Below, piece by piece: positions 1-11,300 of a DNA stretch of 64,000 bases (position 1 is its first letter; every line of letters begins with the position of its first letter). A program made the translations under genes and the position numbers. The DNA lies in the NCBI GenBank assembly GCA_021397835.1, contig JAJFZO010000566.1, positions 4,402,001-4,466,000 of the forward strand. Reading direction: 5' to 3'. The stretch comes from Moringa oleifera. Taxonomy: Eukaryota > Streptophyta > Magnoliopsida > Brassicales > Moringaceae. The notes under the pieces are model-generated. The model did not search any database, was not told the origin of the DNA, and was given only the letters and a program-made list of their open reading frames with translations.

Positions 1-1136
1 TTCCAACGGTGGGAACGTGTACCAACTCGATGTGAAAAACGCTTTCTTGCATGGGGAATCGAATGAGGTAGTGTCTATTGAGTAACCCCAAGTCTATGAA
101 GTAAAGGGAAAAGAACACAAGGTTTATAGACTCAAGAAGGTCATATATGGACTCAAACAAGCTCCTCCAGCTTGGTACAACAAAATCAAGTCCTATTTCA
201 TAACAGAAGGTTTCAAAAGGTTTTGAAATGGACATACTTTTTTTGCAATGGGAAAAGGAGGAGGGAAATTGCTTACAGTGAGTGTGTACTTTTGATGATC
301 TCATCTTCACAAGGAATAAAGAAGAAATGTTCAAAAAATTCAAAAATTCTATGAAACAAGAATTTGGCATGTTTGATCTTGGGAAAATATAAAACTTTCC
401 GGTGTGGAAGAGGTGCAATGCAGTGAAGGAATCTTTATCAACAATATATATACATATGTGTGCTAATAAAGTGCTCCAAAAAGTTTGGCATGAAAAAGAG
501 TAATCTAGTAAAATATCCATTATAGTGGGTCTTAAACTAGTAAAATCTGAAGGTGGCGCCGGTGATGATGCAACTGCTTACAAACAAATCGTGGGTAGTC
601 TCATGTACATGACTGTCACTAGGCCCGACTTAACTTGTTGGTGAGCTTAATCAGCAGATTTTATGGAGAGGCCAACTGAGTTGCATCAACAAGCTGTGAA
701 GAGAGCTCCTTGTTGCTTAAAGGGAACTACAGTTGGGAATCTTTTACAAAAGAGGTGGAGAAGCGAAGTTGGTGACAGGCGCTGCTTCTTGCGCATACCA
801 AAGTATGTGGATGCCTATGATTCTTGAAAAGATTGGCCAGAAACAAATTAAGTGCATTGATGTTTATTGTGACAGTAGCTGTGCAATTAAATTATCGTAG
901 AATTGGCCGATTATGCATGGTAGGAGTAAACACATTGATGTTAGATTTCATTTCTTTGTGAGGACAGAGATGTGAGATTGGAGCATTGTGGTTCGAAGGA
1001 TCAGTTGGCAGATATTATGACTAAGTCTTTGAGTCTCGAGGTATTCATAAGATTGAGAGAGCTGCTTGGAATATGTTTGGCACCATAGATAAAGTTAGTG
1101 CAACTTGCAAATTGCTCGTCAAATTAAGGGAGGTTT
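1..1136 (+). pseudogene. Ty1/copia polyprotein remnant (reverse transcriptase and RNase H)
   Basis: Decayed 3' part of a copia-type pol gene; the window edge cuts its 5' side. The opening bases translate to YQLDVKNAFLHG, then a stop, then VYRLKKVIYGLKQAPPAWYN around 121-180. These are classic copia reverse-transcriptase blocks. The catalytic YVDD region near 285-310 survives only as DDLIFTRN after a frameshift. RNase H remnants follow near 850-960: CIDVYCDSSCAIKLS, then a stop, then HGRSKHIDVRFHFF. A purine-rich tract (AAGGGAGG, about 1126-1133) sits just before the putative 3' LTR. Many stops and frameshifts show that it is dead. Family assignment is confident; the exact family is not resolved. 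Confidence 0.9.
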
Positions 1137-1304
1137 TGTTACGAAACCTCGTGACTCCATCTCTGTTGTTGCTTCTGTTAACAATGTCCTGATTTGTAGA
1201 ACTCTAGTTTTGTAATTATAAAACCACAGTATCTTTCATTCAATGAGCATGCTTTTGATCTCCTAGTTTATTTGTGCTTTCTGATTAGAGCTTGAGAGTA
1301 CAAC
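1137..1304 (+). repeat. Putative 3' LTR of the copia remnant
   Basis: The polypurine tract is followed directly by TGTTACGAAACC, and a plausible end occurs at TACAACA (1298-1304), giving the TG..CA form of a copia LTR. About 168 bp is short for an LTR, and no partner LTR lies in the window, so the right edge is an inference. Confidence 0.4.
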
Positions 1305-1467
1305 AGTTCCAAAGGTTGCCTTCAAAGGATGTTTGGCATAACCAAATGCGATTGTAGCCAGTGAACCATCAATGAGAGCCCTAACCCTTCCTCTGTAGCT
1401 TGCGTCCATATGATCGATCAGATCCAAGCAAACAATGATGATATTAAGCTGCTTCCTATCTGCAAAC
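1305..1467 (-). pseudogene. Coding-looking exon fragment, unrecognised
   Basis: The minus strand is open for about 53 codons, with normal protein-like composition rather than the K/N/I/F bias of the surroundings. It includes DLIDHMDASYRGRVRALIDG and ends AFGYAKHPLKATFG. A possible splice acceptor (TTTGCAG) precedes it on the minus strand at about 1458-1466. It abuts the copia LTR, so it may be one exon of a gene broken by that insertion or a captured fragment. I do not recognise the family. Confidence 0.35.
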
Positions 1468-2000
1468 TGTTAGTACTCCATGCTAACATAATTTCTTGAG
1501 GATTAAACCTCACAATCCCATTTTCGTGAGGAAGGAATTCTGTAGAATATCTCTTTTGTTCCATCTAATTTTTTCAAATCATACTTTAAGCTATAATTTC
1601 TTAAATATCATATTATTTTGAGCATATAAATATACCAAATTGATTTCCTCATAACCAAAGGCAATAATCAACTTTAATCCACTATAATAGTTAATGAATC
1701 TCACTTAATTTTATGTCTGAAAATACCTCATTAACATACCATGTTTCTAACAGTGTCTTGTAATAAACTTGAGATGCTTGCTACTCAGCTGTCAAGATTA
1801 TGCAATCTTGCCCTGAATTAGGCTTATCTCTCAAGTGATCTCCATGTTTTGTCATTAGTTTCAGTTTCCATTTATGGAGGAAGACTGCTTTCAGGGTTTT
1901 CTGGGTCTCGGGTAACACAAGTGATCATGACAATAAAAGTAGGAAGGATCCAGAGGCTGTGAAAGATAGTCAGATGATCATCTACAAAGATCAAGAATTC
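1468..2000. other. No gene recognised
   Basis: Moderately AT-rich sequence. No open frame or repeat that I can support. It may hold further broken exons of the fragment to its left. Confidence 0.4.
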
Positions 2001-2009
2001 TAGGATGGT

Positions 2010-2470
2010 AAGAAGACACAACCACGAGAAAGGAATAACTAATCCAGAAAAAAGACGGAGTAAATATGATAGAGGCTACAAACAGGATACTCAAAAAAGA
2101 CCAAAGAATGTATATATATACCAACACGTACGCAAGCCGACATGGTTGGCACTGGGAGGAAGCTCAACGGAACTAGAGAGAGAGAGAGAGAGTAGGAAGG
2201 CACCCAAGAGGGCTACCAAGAGAAAGGGATGATGAGGAAGAAACTTCATGACACCATCATTGTCCAGAACGAGGACCTGAAAGGACGATGTTTATCAGTA
2301 GTGGGAGGAGAAATCTAAGGTCTGCGACACACTCCACGGCTTATCTTCTAAAACACAGTGATACTTGGTGTTAGTGGCCGTAATCAGAACCAAATTTGCC
2401 GATGATAATGAGGAGAAAGGGAAGAGATATTAGCCCCTCTTTTAAACCGTACAGCTGGGTCCCCTGTGTG
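2010..2470 (-). pseudogene. Broken copy of the membrane-protein gene at 3464-4033
   Basis: The minus strand aligns with the coding start and upstream region of the gene at 3464-4033. Shared stretches include (plus strand) GGGAGGAGA..ATCTAAGGTCT, GGCTACCAAGAGAA..GGGATGATGA and the upstream ATTATCATCGGC versus ATAATCATCAGC. The copy still encodes VADLRFLLPLLINI where the other gene has VVDLRYLLPPLINM. It has lost the start codon and hits an in-frame stop about 25 codons in, after an indel. A (GA)n tract at 2175-2192 and an AT run near 2111-2120 have expanded inside it. Confidence 0.6.
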
Positions 2471-3463
2471 ATTTCCTCCATGGCGGATCAATGTCAGTCA
2501 CATATTTGGTCTTTGCGCTCAAGATTGAGATTTTAACATGACGTGGAACGAGGAAGTGTTACCTACTTATGTTAAAGAGGCTTCATCTCCATATGATGAA
2601 ACTAGTGAGATAAATAAATATTATTTTTGTTCTTTAATCACAGTTTTTTTTTTTTTTTTTGTGATTAAGGATTCAGAAGTTCTGCAATATGAAAAGATCT
2701 GTTAGGAGAAAACATAAAATATGTATACATATCAAAGCAAATTTGTAATAAAGAATTTCCTCAATCAAAAGGTTTTCCATTTGACATGACAGAAACCCAT
2801 TAGCCCAGACAAAAAATTTTTCAGCTCTGTTAGTCTGGGATCAAAAACCAGTAATCCACCGGCACAGCTTCAAGTTTTTGTCCAATAACAAGCCAGATGC
2901 TTGGATTCCCCGAACCAATCCCTCAACTCCCTCAGAACCCAAAGGTAACACTTCCTCTCTCCTCGTTGTCTGTTTAGTCATGTTGAGTTCTCACATGCAG
3001 AATTTCCTCAACGTGAACAACTGTAATAAGACTTATGCATATGTTTAGAGTAGTGTACCCAATACCATATCATATGTGTGTCTGTGGAGATCTTCTCCAA
3101 GCACAAGTACTATAGCAATAGCTTGTACGAAAGAAACAAAAGCAAGTGTAACCATCATTTCAAATGATCTTAAGAGATCCGAGTATAAATATAAGCATAC
3201 AACATATAGCAAGAGAGCTTTGCGACCCATGATTTGCTGGAGCATAATCCTCCTGATTCCCAGCTAGCCATATGCAGCCATCATTCCGGCATTTGCTCCG
3301 GCTCTCACTTCAAATCTTTATTTTCTTCATCTGTGACCCTTCGAACTATAAGCCAAATATAAAACCTGAAAGCCTGAGAAACCCAAGTTCCTTATACGAC
3401 ATGACAAAAAGTACTAGTTAGAGGGAATAATATATAGCAAGCTTCAGTCGGAATTGGTACTCG
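2471..3463. other. Intergenic; poly-T run, no supported gene
   Basis: Contains a run of T at 2644-2660. A hydrophobic 66-codon open frame lies on the minus strand at 3045-3245, with no homologue that I recognise. The 3' flank of the membrane-protein gene (about 3300-3463) ends here. Confidence 0.4.
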
Positions 3464-4033
3464 CTACTCTCCAATCCAGATGACGCCGTCTACGTTTCTA
3501 ATTGGCTGATCTTGCATGCGATCATCATGTGTTTCATTGGTCTGAGTTTCCATTTGTGGCGTAGGAGTAGAAGGCGGATGAGGATGAGGTTCGGGGTTTC
3601 CTTGGTCTTCGCTAATCCAAGAGATCCTAATGAGAAAAGTAGGGATATTGGAAGCTATGGTGTGAGAAAGCCAGCGATAAATTTGTCTACAAAGATCAAA
3701 TAAAGCTGGATGGCAAGGAGAGACAACAACAACAAAAAAGTAATTAAACCAGAAGAGGGACGGCCGGAAAAGGATGGAGGCAAGTAGCGAGATAGCCAAG
3801 CGAGCTGCGAAACTGCCAGGACTACAGCGCACATGGCGAACACTAACAGGAAGCTCAATTGAAACAAAGAGAAAGAGCAGCAGCAAGAAAAGTAAGGCAC
3901 CCGAGAGAGCTACCAAGAGAAGGGGATGATGAAGAAGAAGCTCAAAGGAATCATCGCCATCCAGGGTGAGGACCAGAGAGATCATGTTTATGAGTGGTGG
4001 GAGGAGATATCTAAGGTCTACGACACGCTGCAT
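3464..4033 (-). CDS. Hypothetical multi-pass membrane protein, 189 aa
   Basis: Single open frame with ATG at 4033-4031 and stop at 3464-3466. I do not recognise the family. The protein has hydrophobic stretches at about residues 9-24, 37-59 and 76-104. A hydrophilic tail from about 141 is rich in Pro, Gln, Thr and Asp, so two or three membrane helices with a soluble C terminus are likely. Support for a real gene: base composition is closer to coding than the flanks, the frame is long for this AT-rich DNA, and a diverged copy lies at 2010-2470. Upstream on the minus strand are a TGGGCC motif (about 4119-4124) and a TATAAAAG at 4271-4264. Against: no domain is recognised, and no splice structure is available to test. 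Subcellular site and function are unknown. Confidence 0.5.
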   Translation of the reverse strand: MQRVVDLRYLLPPLINMISLVLTLDGDDSFELLLHHPLLLVALSGALLFLLLLFLFVSIELPVSVRHVRCSPGSFAARLAISLLASILFRPSLFWFNYFFVVVVSPCHPALFDLCRQIYRWLSHTIASNIPTFLIRISWISEDQGNPEPHPHPPSTPTPQMETQTNETHDDRMQDQPIRNVDGVIWIGE

Positions 4034-4263
4034 GGACTAGTCACGTACTCAGAAACAATTGCGGCTGATGATTATGGAGAGAAAGGAACAGCCACAAGCC
4101 CATCTTTTAAACGGCCCAGCTGGATCCCTCTATGAGTTGCCAACTTAATCTGGGCGTTCCCCGAAACACTACCTTACCGTGTCAGTTTTGTGTGCGTACT
4201 ATCGACTAAATTGGTCAAAGCTGCGGGCATCACTGCCTTCTTCTCATTAAAACGGAGAAATAA

Positions 4264-4271
4264 CTTTTATA
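4264..4271 (-). promoter_or_regulatory. Possible TATA box (TATAAAAG)
   Basis: TATAAAAG on the minus strand, about 230 bp upstream of the ATG at 4033. Good consensus, but the distance implies a long leader. A TTTAAAAG closer to the gene (about 4105-4112), also present in the decayed copy, is an alternative. Confidence 0.25.
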
Positions 4272-4379
4272 TCACATGCTTATTGACGTATTTCAAATTG
4301 AACTTGTCACGTAAGACTTATGGTGTGTGAGTGCCGGGCTATGCTTTGGGTTGATCTGATGAAAGTGACAATGTCACCT

Positions 4380-4820
4380 TGTTAGGTCGGAATGCAGATC
4401 GACCTCTTTCTTACAAGAATGAATGTTGACTAAACTCGGTATGTGAGGTGAAGGAAGTTGCTGCTGCGAAATCAGGTTGCTCTTCGTTTGTAGTACGTGT
4501 TTTATGATGCTAACGGGAATTTTAAACAAAAAAGTGTCCCGAATACCAAAGTGATTCAGATAAGTCGATTGCTTAACAACTCAACGCCCTATGAATATTA
4601 AAAATGACTGAAATATTTGGGCAGAGCCAAAGCAGAAAACTGACAGCATGCAGTGAAGAGAGAATAGCTAGTGAGGATTTTTTTCCAAGAAAACGAGCAA
4701 GCCTTAGTTCTTCTCCAAGAACTCGATCAAGTTCTTTGAGTGATTTTTGTGGGATTTTACTGCAGAATACTGTTTATTTTGTGAGGTTACAAGCAATCCT
4801 AGATTAGTTATCTTCCAACA
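4380..4820 (+). repeat. Putative copia 5' LTR
   Basis: Bounded by TGTTAG at 4380 and CCAACA at 4815-4820, which are imperfect inverted termini of the TG..CA type. A primer-binding site follows immediately. The left edge is inferred from the termini alone; the right edge is better supported by the adjacent primer site. Confidence 0.45.
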
Positions 4821-4970
4821 AACAGTATCAGAGCCACTCAAAATCAAGAACCAATGGCAACAAGATTTAGTTTTCTTTCTGAACAAATTAATGAGCACTG
4901 CAATGAATATGAAGCGAAAAGTTTGACAGACTCTGCAGTGAGAATAAAATACCAAGGCATAAGACCATTA
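4821..4970 (+). mobile_element. Copia primer-binding site and truncated gag start
   Basis: CAGTATCAGAGCC at 4823-4835 matches the initiator-Met-tRNA primer-binding site that follows copia 5' LTRs (usual core GTATCAGAGC). An ATG at 4853 then opens a short gag-like frame beginning MATRFSFLSEQINEH. Nothing copia-like continues past about 4970, so the element was cut off soon after its start. It does not pair with the copia 3' end at 1-1304, which lies upstream of it. Confidence 0.55.
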
Positions 4971-5431
4971 TGAAAAGTGCACATGAGATAATTATATAAA
5001 CACATATTGTTATATTTTCTTTGGTGATTAAGGATTCTGAATTCATGCCATAAAGCAAATTTTTAATATTTTTTTAAGATTTTATGAAATGAAAAAGAAA
5101 AACGATCATGATTCTATGTTATGACCTTTTCTTTAAGGACATGGGGGGAAGCTAACATCAAATTATGCAAAATTATAAAAGCATTATATGACAACTGCTA
5201 AAATCAAAATTTAACCAACAACGCAGCTCAGATTAACTATTATTCACTTTATGTCGACAGCCCTCGGGATTTATTGGAAAAAAATTCTTTTTTTACAAAT
5301 AAATTGTAAATATATATTTTTAAAAATGATCAATGCATAGGAAATCAGGGAACTTGGCATTTTGCCTTAAACCACAGTAAGGCAACCCATCACTGTGTAT
5401 GGAGCGTTGGTGATACTGGAATGCAGTAATC
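4971..5431. other. AT-rich flank, no gene seen
   Basis: No open frame or repeat that I can support. GTGATTAAGGATTC (near 5023) also occurs near 2661 after the poly-T run, suggesting a shared old repeat. Confidence 0.35.
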
Positions 5432-5525
5432 CATGACGTCACATTACCATGTCAAGGATATGGCATAATCTATGACGTCACATTACCATGACAAGGATAT
5501 GGCATAATCTATGACGTCACATCAT
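5432..5525. repeat. 39-bp direct repeat with three TGACGTCA palindromes
   Basis: Perfect TGACGTCA octamers lie at 5434-5441, 5473-5480 and 5512-5519, exactly 39 bp apart. The spacers share CATTACCATG(A/T)CAAGGATATGGCATAATC and are almost identical. TGACGTCA is the palindromic core bound by plant TGA-type and other bZIP factors. No gene start is evident within a few hundred bases, so a regulatory role is only inferred. Confidence 0.75.
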
Positions 5526-8500
5526 TATATGACAAGAACATGCAATCATTCAATAGAAAAATAGGTGTACACTGCTGGCATGTGTACTATAAATTTGTTG
5601 TTCTGATTTTTTATAACTGGTTCCGTTCTTTCGTCCTTGATTCAGACTAAATGATCACAAGTTTTTTATTTTTATGTAAAAATAAAATATTTTATTTAAA
5701 TTTTTTAAATATAAAATTATTTAGTAAACTTTTGTACTATTATATTTTTGATTATAATTAATTTTTAATATAATCACATTTAATTAAAATTTTAATTATC
5801 TTAAATACTTTGATATTTCAAATGTTTTTTTATTTTTGTTTGTAAATTTGTTTCTACAAGATGTTTAATTCATCAAATAATGTAAGATCATTAATATCTT
5901 AATATAAATCTAGTTTAATTTTTTTTAAAAAAAATATTGATGGATCTGATAGCACTTTTATGTTGTAATAGCAGTTATAACATAAACATAAAGAAAAATA
6001 AACAAACAAATTTTTATATCGTTTGGTTTTGCAACTTAGGCCATTTCTAAGTATTGAAAGTAAGATTTCTTTTTTGCTCATTAGGAAAGTCTCGATAGAA
6101 AATTCTATAAGTATTTAAGAACTAGTTGTAGACACTAGTGCTAATTCTTTAAAAGACAAGGTTAGTAAAAAGATTTTATCTACCCTTAGGAAGTTCCTTT
6201 CTTTAGGATTAAAGAGGTAATCGCTGACACCATAACAAGTTAAAAAAGCGAATTCCTGTTATAGCTCATGTTACCTTTAGGATTTCCAATAAATTCGATT
6301 TTTCTTTAGTACTTTCTTGCCACATCACTTAAGCTAATTTAACTTCAAATACTCGAGGAGAGGATGCAATAGGAAATTCAGAGGAGAATAATGAAGGTTG
6401 TCAATTATTTCTTTCCTTTTTCTGTTTCTTTTAGTGGAGGCTTGTGTTGATTTTTTTTTCTATTTTCAAATAATTTCAACTAATTGATGGTAACTAATTT
6501 TAATATAAAGATCGTAATTCGAGCTTAAAAGGAAAACTACTATAAATACAAGGTTGCTAATGAGGCTTATTTGATTACATCGACTCAGAAAACTTCTTAC
6601 GGTTTCGTTGCTTCCCTAACCGCACGAAGACACTTTTCTCTATTAGAAACAAGTAACAAAATATTGTCCAAAAGGTCTACTCCTTCAAATTCTATGCCAA
6701 CAACTTCCCTTGCTTCTAGTGCCTAGGCCTATCCTATGGGGTAGTGGCTTTGGCCAAAAAGAGTTATTTTCTCCTAGGTATTAAGTTAAGATTTCTGATT
6801 TTGCCACAAAAGAAAAAGTGGCATTGAAGTTCTTGCGAGGCATGGTTAATGATGTTGATGTCTGCAAGAAAAGGTTATGTGCTCCAAACCCTAACAAAGT
6901 TCTTTAAGAGAATTTACATCACACCATACAAGTAGTCCATCTTTCTTTAGCTCCTTACAGAGTGCTTTTTGTTTTGGATTTTTCATGTGTTTTAAGTAGC
7001 TAGTTAATTTTTCCTAGGTTGTAACATCATTAAATTTCTTGATAAACCAATTGGAGAGGTATAATAAAGATTATAATACACTCTTTTTAGATAAGAAAGA
7101 TAAAAGAAAATGGATCAAACTTTTAAGTAAAAGAGATTTTGATGGCAAAGTTAGAGGGATAATAAAGTAGAAATAAGGAGACTAAAACTCAGTTATAAAT
7201 GCCAAAGGAGTTGAATAAGGCACACAAGTAGAAAATTAAGCAACTAAAAGCATAGTTGCCTAGTTTGAAACTTTATGGCTTGTTTAATGAGATTAAAGAA
7301 GAGTTAGTAGAGAGGAGATCAAACCATCAAAGAATTCTTTACAAGAAATATATCAACTATTTAGTTGGTATTCTAGGGCAATTTCATCGAGAGATCAAGA
7401 AGCAACCACTAGGCAATACCCCAATTTGGATTAAGTGTTTATCGAGTGGTGTGTTGAGGAGGATTCCCTTAATGAAGTTAAATGCTAACAATGGTATCGA
7501 GTGTGCTTACCCCTCCTATGATCCTATATCCTCTAGTAAGGTTCCTTATGTTTCTAAGAGATGTCCCTACGCAAGGGGGATTGATTTCTATCCCTATTTC
7601 AAAGGTGGTTGCTTTTACTCTAAACGATGAGAGTTTTTATATTTATGTTTAAGTTTTGATGATCCATGTTCCTGAGTAAGCACTATGTCTTTCCTCACTT
7701 TTCTAGATTGCTTATCTAAACTACCTCTCTCTCTTTCTCTCTTTCCCTGTTTCTTTTTCTTTTTCTTTTGATGCAAGCAAGGCCTTCTAAGTGGACTACC
7801 TTAACTGTTTCCTTGTTACGTGACCTCTCTTATTGATTCCTTTTATGCTAACAAAAGGTTTTCATCCTTTCTCCTATCCTCTTGGTTACTCTTTCAATTG
7901 ACACAATTATCAATATTATTTATCCTAGTAAATTTCTAATATACAAAGAGACGATAAAAACTGACTTAACTTATGCCTTTGTTTCTATAATCTAGTTAGA
8001 TGGTTATGATGCCTTGGACAATTTTATGGTTCTGTACATAACAAGTTAAGCACCGTATATTTTTTTGATGAATGATTTAACATTTTGTATGAATTTTCTA
8101 TGCATGCAAGGTAATTTGGGGCACTCTACCTATTTGCCCACATTTTTAGAGTGTTATTTTGCTCTCGGTTTGTTTGTCCTTGTTATCTTTGCATGCTTTG
8201 TAGTTGTTTTAACATTGCTCTGCAAACTTGAATTCGTTAACTTACTTTATCTATTAGATTAAAGGCTCATCTGGCTCTAAATTCCTTAGTTTTTTTCTTG
8301 AAAATCCTAATTTTTAAGATCCTGTGCTAAGTGTGTTGAATTATTTGAGGGAAGCTCTTGGGATAGTTTGGTGTTGGTGATTTGTAAGGGCCTAAAAGGC
8401 TTCTAAATTTGATCCACTCTTTATCGCAAGACAAGTAGAGCAATTGGGGTTATAGGCATAAGGTTTGTGGCAAATTAAGGAGTCAACATTGGTGTTAACA

Positions 8501-8994
8501 ACATGTGAAAATGGATTATTGGATTCCGTTGACTTGTTTGGTTAAAGGCAAATTACTGGTGTAAGCATAAGTAAGGACGTTGGAGTGAATTTTAGAAAAG
8601 GATCCACATTCTCTTATGATAATATAAAAGATGTTGGCAGAGCTTCCAACAGCGGGACATTCATCTGCTTTGCATTAAGGTGGTCATGGGTTTCTTTAGC
8701 TTGATGATCGAATCTTATTAGAGTCATGACTGTTATTGATTAATTCTTAAAGATGATGTCAATTAATGTTGCCAAAATCTAGTTCTTGGGCTAATCAGTG
8801 ATAAAATTATTGAAAAACATCTATCTTGAATGGGCTGCTCGTTTCTTGATGATTTCATGGTATTTTTTTTTTACATGACCTACAAGACAAGGAGAAATGA
8901 GCATTTAGTGCCCTATAGGTCCATTTTAATGCTTTAGTGAATATGAATTCTTTTTAAAAAAATGCGGCTTGTATTGAAAGTTTATAACCTTAAT

Positions 8995-8995
<1 letters not shown>
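5526..8995. other. AT-rich gene-poor stretch with old retroelement-like debris
   Basis: No supported gene. A frame of about 124 codons is open at 7256-7630 on the plus strand but has no early ATG and no recognisable domain. The surrounding text (6560-7250) reads like degraded polyprotein with many stops. A pyrimidine-rich (CT)n-like tract lies near 7727-7770. I could not assign the debris to a family. Confidence 0.4.

Positions 8996-9055
<60 letters not shown>
8996..9055. repeat. Compound (AC)n(AT)n microsatellite
   Basis: About 21 AC units to 9038, followed by about 9 AT units to 9055. Confidence 0.95.
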
Positions 9056-9514
9056 GTTGTTTATAAGAGTATCCTATTGGTTCTCACTCATTTTTCACCA
9101 CCCATCAAATTTATATTAAGAAGTTGCTAAAAACTTTATAAGAAAACAACCCTATATGGGCTTATTTGTTATCTTCTCCTTCACTTGGCATGAGCCATTT
9201 AATATTATCTTAGGCCTTGGTTTTAACTAAGCCTTTTGTAAGTAAACGACAATAATTATAATTTTATAAAGTTTCATGAATGAATTGAGCATATACCAAT
9301 AATATTTACATTAGGCTTAAATACTAAGAATGATAAAAAATACCTGAAATTAAAAGCAATATAGGATATCTCATCCACAAAATAAAGTTCACTGAACTAT
9401 TATACTAATTATAAGGCCTTGAGTTCACGCAAAAGACATTAAAAAGTTACCTGACAACTATAAAAAATAATTATTTAATACCTTCTGAATAAATAATAAA
9501 TTTATAGCACTAGA

Positions 9515-9519
<5 letters not shown>

Positions 9520-9551
<32 letters not shown>
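9520..9551. repeat. (AT)n microsatellite
   Basis: Uninterrupted alternating A/T of about 32 bp. Confidence 0.95.
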
Positions 9552-9554
<3 letters not shown>

Positions 9555-10240
9555 TCTAAAATCAACATAATAAAAGTCATGATAAACAAAAATCATTAAT
9601 TTAATAATAAAAATAAAAAATAAAAAAATATTGTGAACTAAAGAAGATAGTATAGCTGGTAAAATGCAAATAAGTTTGAGTTAATATTTCAAGATGAAAT
9701 AATAACATTATCCCAACTAAGGAAACATTGTAGTGGATGAGAAATTAGATTTAGAAGTACATCACAAGTTCATTGATAGATTTTTTTTCTTTTTTATTAC
9801 AAGGGTTATGATATTAAAATATTAAAGATCATAATGTGTATAAAAATGAGACTTAGAATCGCATCATAAGTTTCTTTAAATTTATTAGTTGATATTTTTG
9901 GTTATATAGGCATATGATATTAAAATAATAAATTTTATCCATAGTAGTTAGAAATACATGATAAATCTATTAGATGATATTTTTTGATAATGAAACTTGT
10001 GATGTTAAAATAATAAAGTCGCATTAGGTAAAAAATTAGAGTTATAAATGCTTTAAGTTTATTAGTTTTATTATTTGGTGATTTTGTTTGTGATATTAAT
10101 ATTAAAATCAATTCAAATATTTTAAAATAAACTTTATCAACGTTATGATGAAGTCCATAATAATAATTAAAAAAATACTTGATGATCACATTCGTACAAA
10201 ATAGAGATCTTAAAAATTTGATGAAGTCCATAATAATAAT
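9552..10240. other. AT-rich intergenic, no gene
   Basis: A Phe/Ile/Tyr-rich minus-strand frame (9935-10309) is an artefact of base composition and runs into the tandem duplication to its right. AAGTCCATAATAATAATTAAAAAA occurs twice (about 10150 and 10225), another local repeat. Confidence 0.45.
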
Positions 10241-10418
10241 TAAAAAATATATAAATACATACAAGCTCAGCAGTTGAAAGATGAGAAGTATTAATACAAG
10301 ATTGGCCAATTAAAGCATCTCATAATCACTAAAAAATATATAAATACATACAAGCTCAGCAGTTGAAAGATGAGAAGTATTAATACAAGATTGGCCAATT
10401 AAAGCATCTCATAATCAC
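10241..10418. repeat. Exact 89-bp tandem duplication
   Basis: Copies at 10241-10329 and 10330-10418 are identical by eye (start TAAAAAATATATAAAT, end CTCATAATCAC). Perfect identity in non-coding DNA indicates a recent event or an assembly artefact. Confidence 0.9.
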
Positions 10419-11300
10419 GTACAAGTAAAGTTAAAAGAAAGGGTAAAAAACTTTGAACTTTGGAAAAATATAGCTCGAGACGTTTGCATTAAATGATGTG
10501 AAGAGAAAGAAGCATGCACAGTAAAGTTTTAAAAAGATCAAGAAAGTCTCTATCTTATTTAGTCATAAGTCGATGAAGTTGTTAAAGTAACACAAAAGAT
10601 GTATCAAGAGATGAGAAAAACTCAAGGAAAAGATCTTATCAAGATATTAAAATTCAAAAGAATTAGTTTTTATCCTAGATTATATTGGATATCTTTGTCA
10701 GCAAGTTCAACATGTATTCAATTATGGGCTTAATGTTAAATATGATTTATGAAATTTATGAGAGTTTATGACTAATTTCAAATGTCAAAATTAATATGTC
10801 ATTTCAAAAGTCTTTCGCATTCTTACTAACCATTACACATCCATATATTTCATAACATGCATTTAAAACTAAATTGTTAATTATGAGGTAAATACAATAT
10901 AAGTATAAAAATGTTTAAGAATTACCTAACTATGATTATCTATAACACTCGTTCAAAATAGTTTACAAGGATAAAAAAAGCTAGAAAAAGATGCAACAAA
11001 AGATGTAAGATATAAACTAATGAGAGCCTAGTAAAACACAGGAAAGAATTGTTAAAAGCAGACAAGAAATGCATGAAAAATTGGTTAAGAAGAAATGCAA
11101 TCCCAATTCACTAAAATGATGAACAGGATAGAGTTAATGATGAAAGGAAAAACAGTTATTATTAATCATGAAATTCCAGAAAAAACACCTACTGCATAAA
11201 AAAAAACCTTCATAACCTACCAAGAATAATCTTCACCAAATTGCCCATTAAGGTTTACTCCAATCCATGAGCCTAATAAGCAAGAAAGGAATATGTTAGA
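10419..11300. other. AT-rich intergenic, no gene
   Basis: A-rich text with many short K/N-type frames. The right part may be the 5' region of the gypsy remnant that follows. No LTR could be recognised. Confidence 0.35.

Noticed and set aside
3045..3245. 66-codon hydrophobic minus-strand frame
   Set aside because: Overlaps a similar plus-strand frame, no homologue recognised, no duplicate copy to support it.
5432..5525. CRISPR-like reading of the regularly spaced repeats
   Set aside because: Only three units, spacers themselves nearly identical, and a plant nuclear context; it is a tandem repeat.
7256..7630. Open frame of about 124 codons on the plus strand
   Set aside because: Starts at TTG, the first ATG is far inside, and no domain is recognised; more likely old retroelement text.
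9935..10309. 124-codon minus-strand frame
   Set aside because: Phe/Ile/Tyr/Leu-rich by base composition, includes the 89-bp duplication, no family match.
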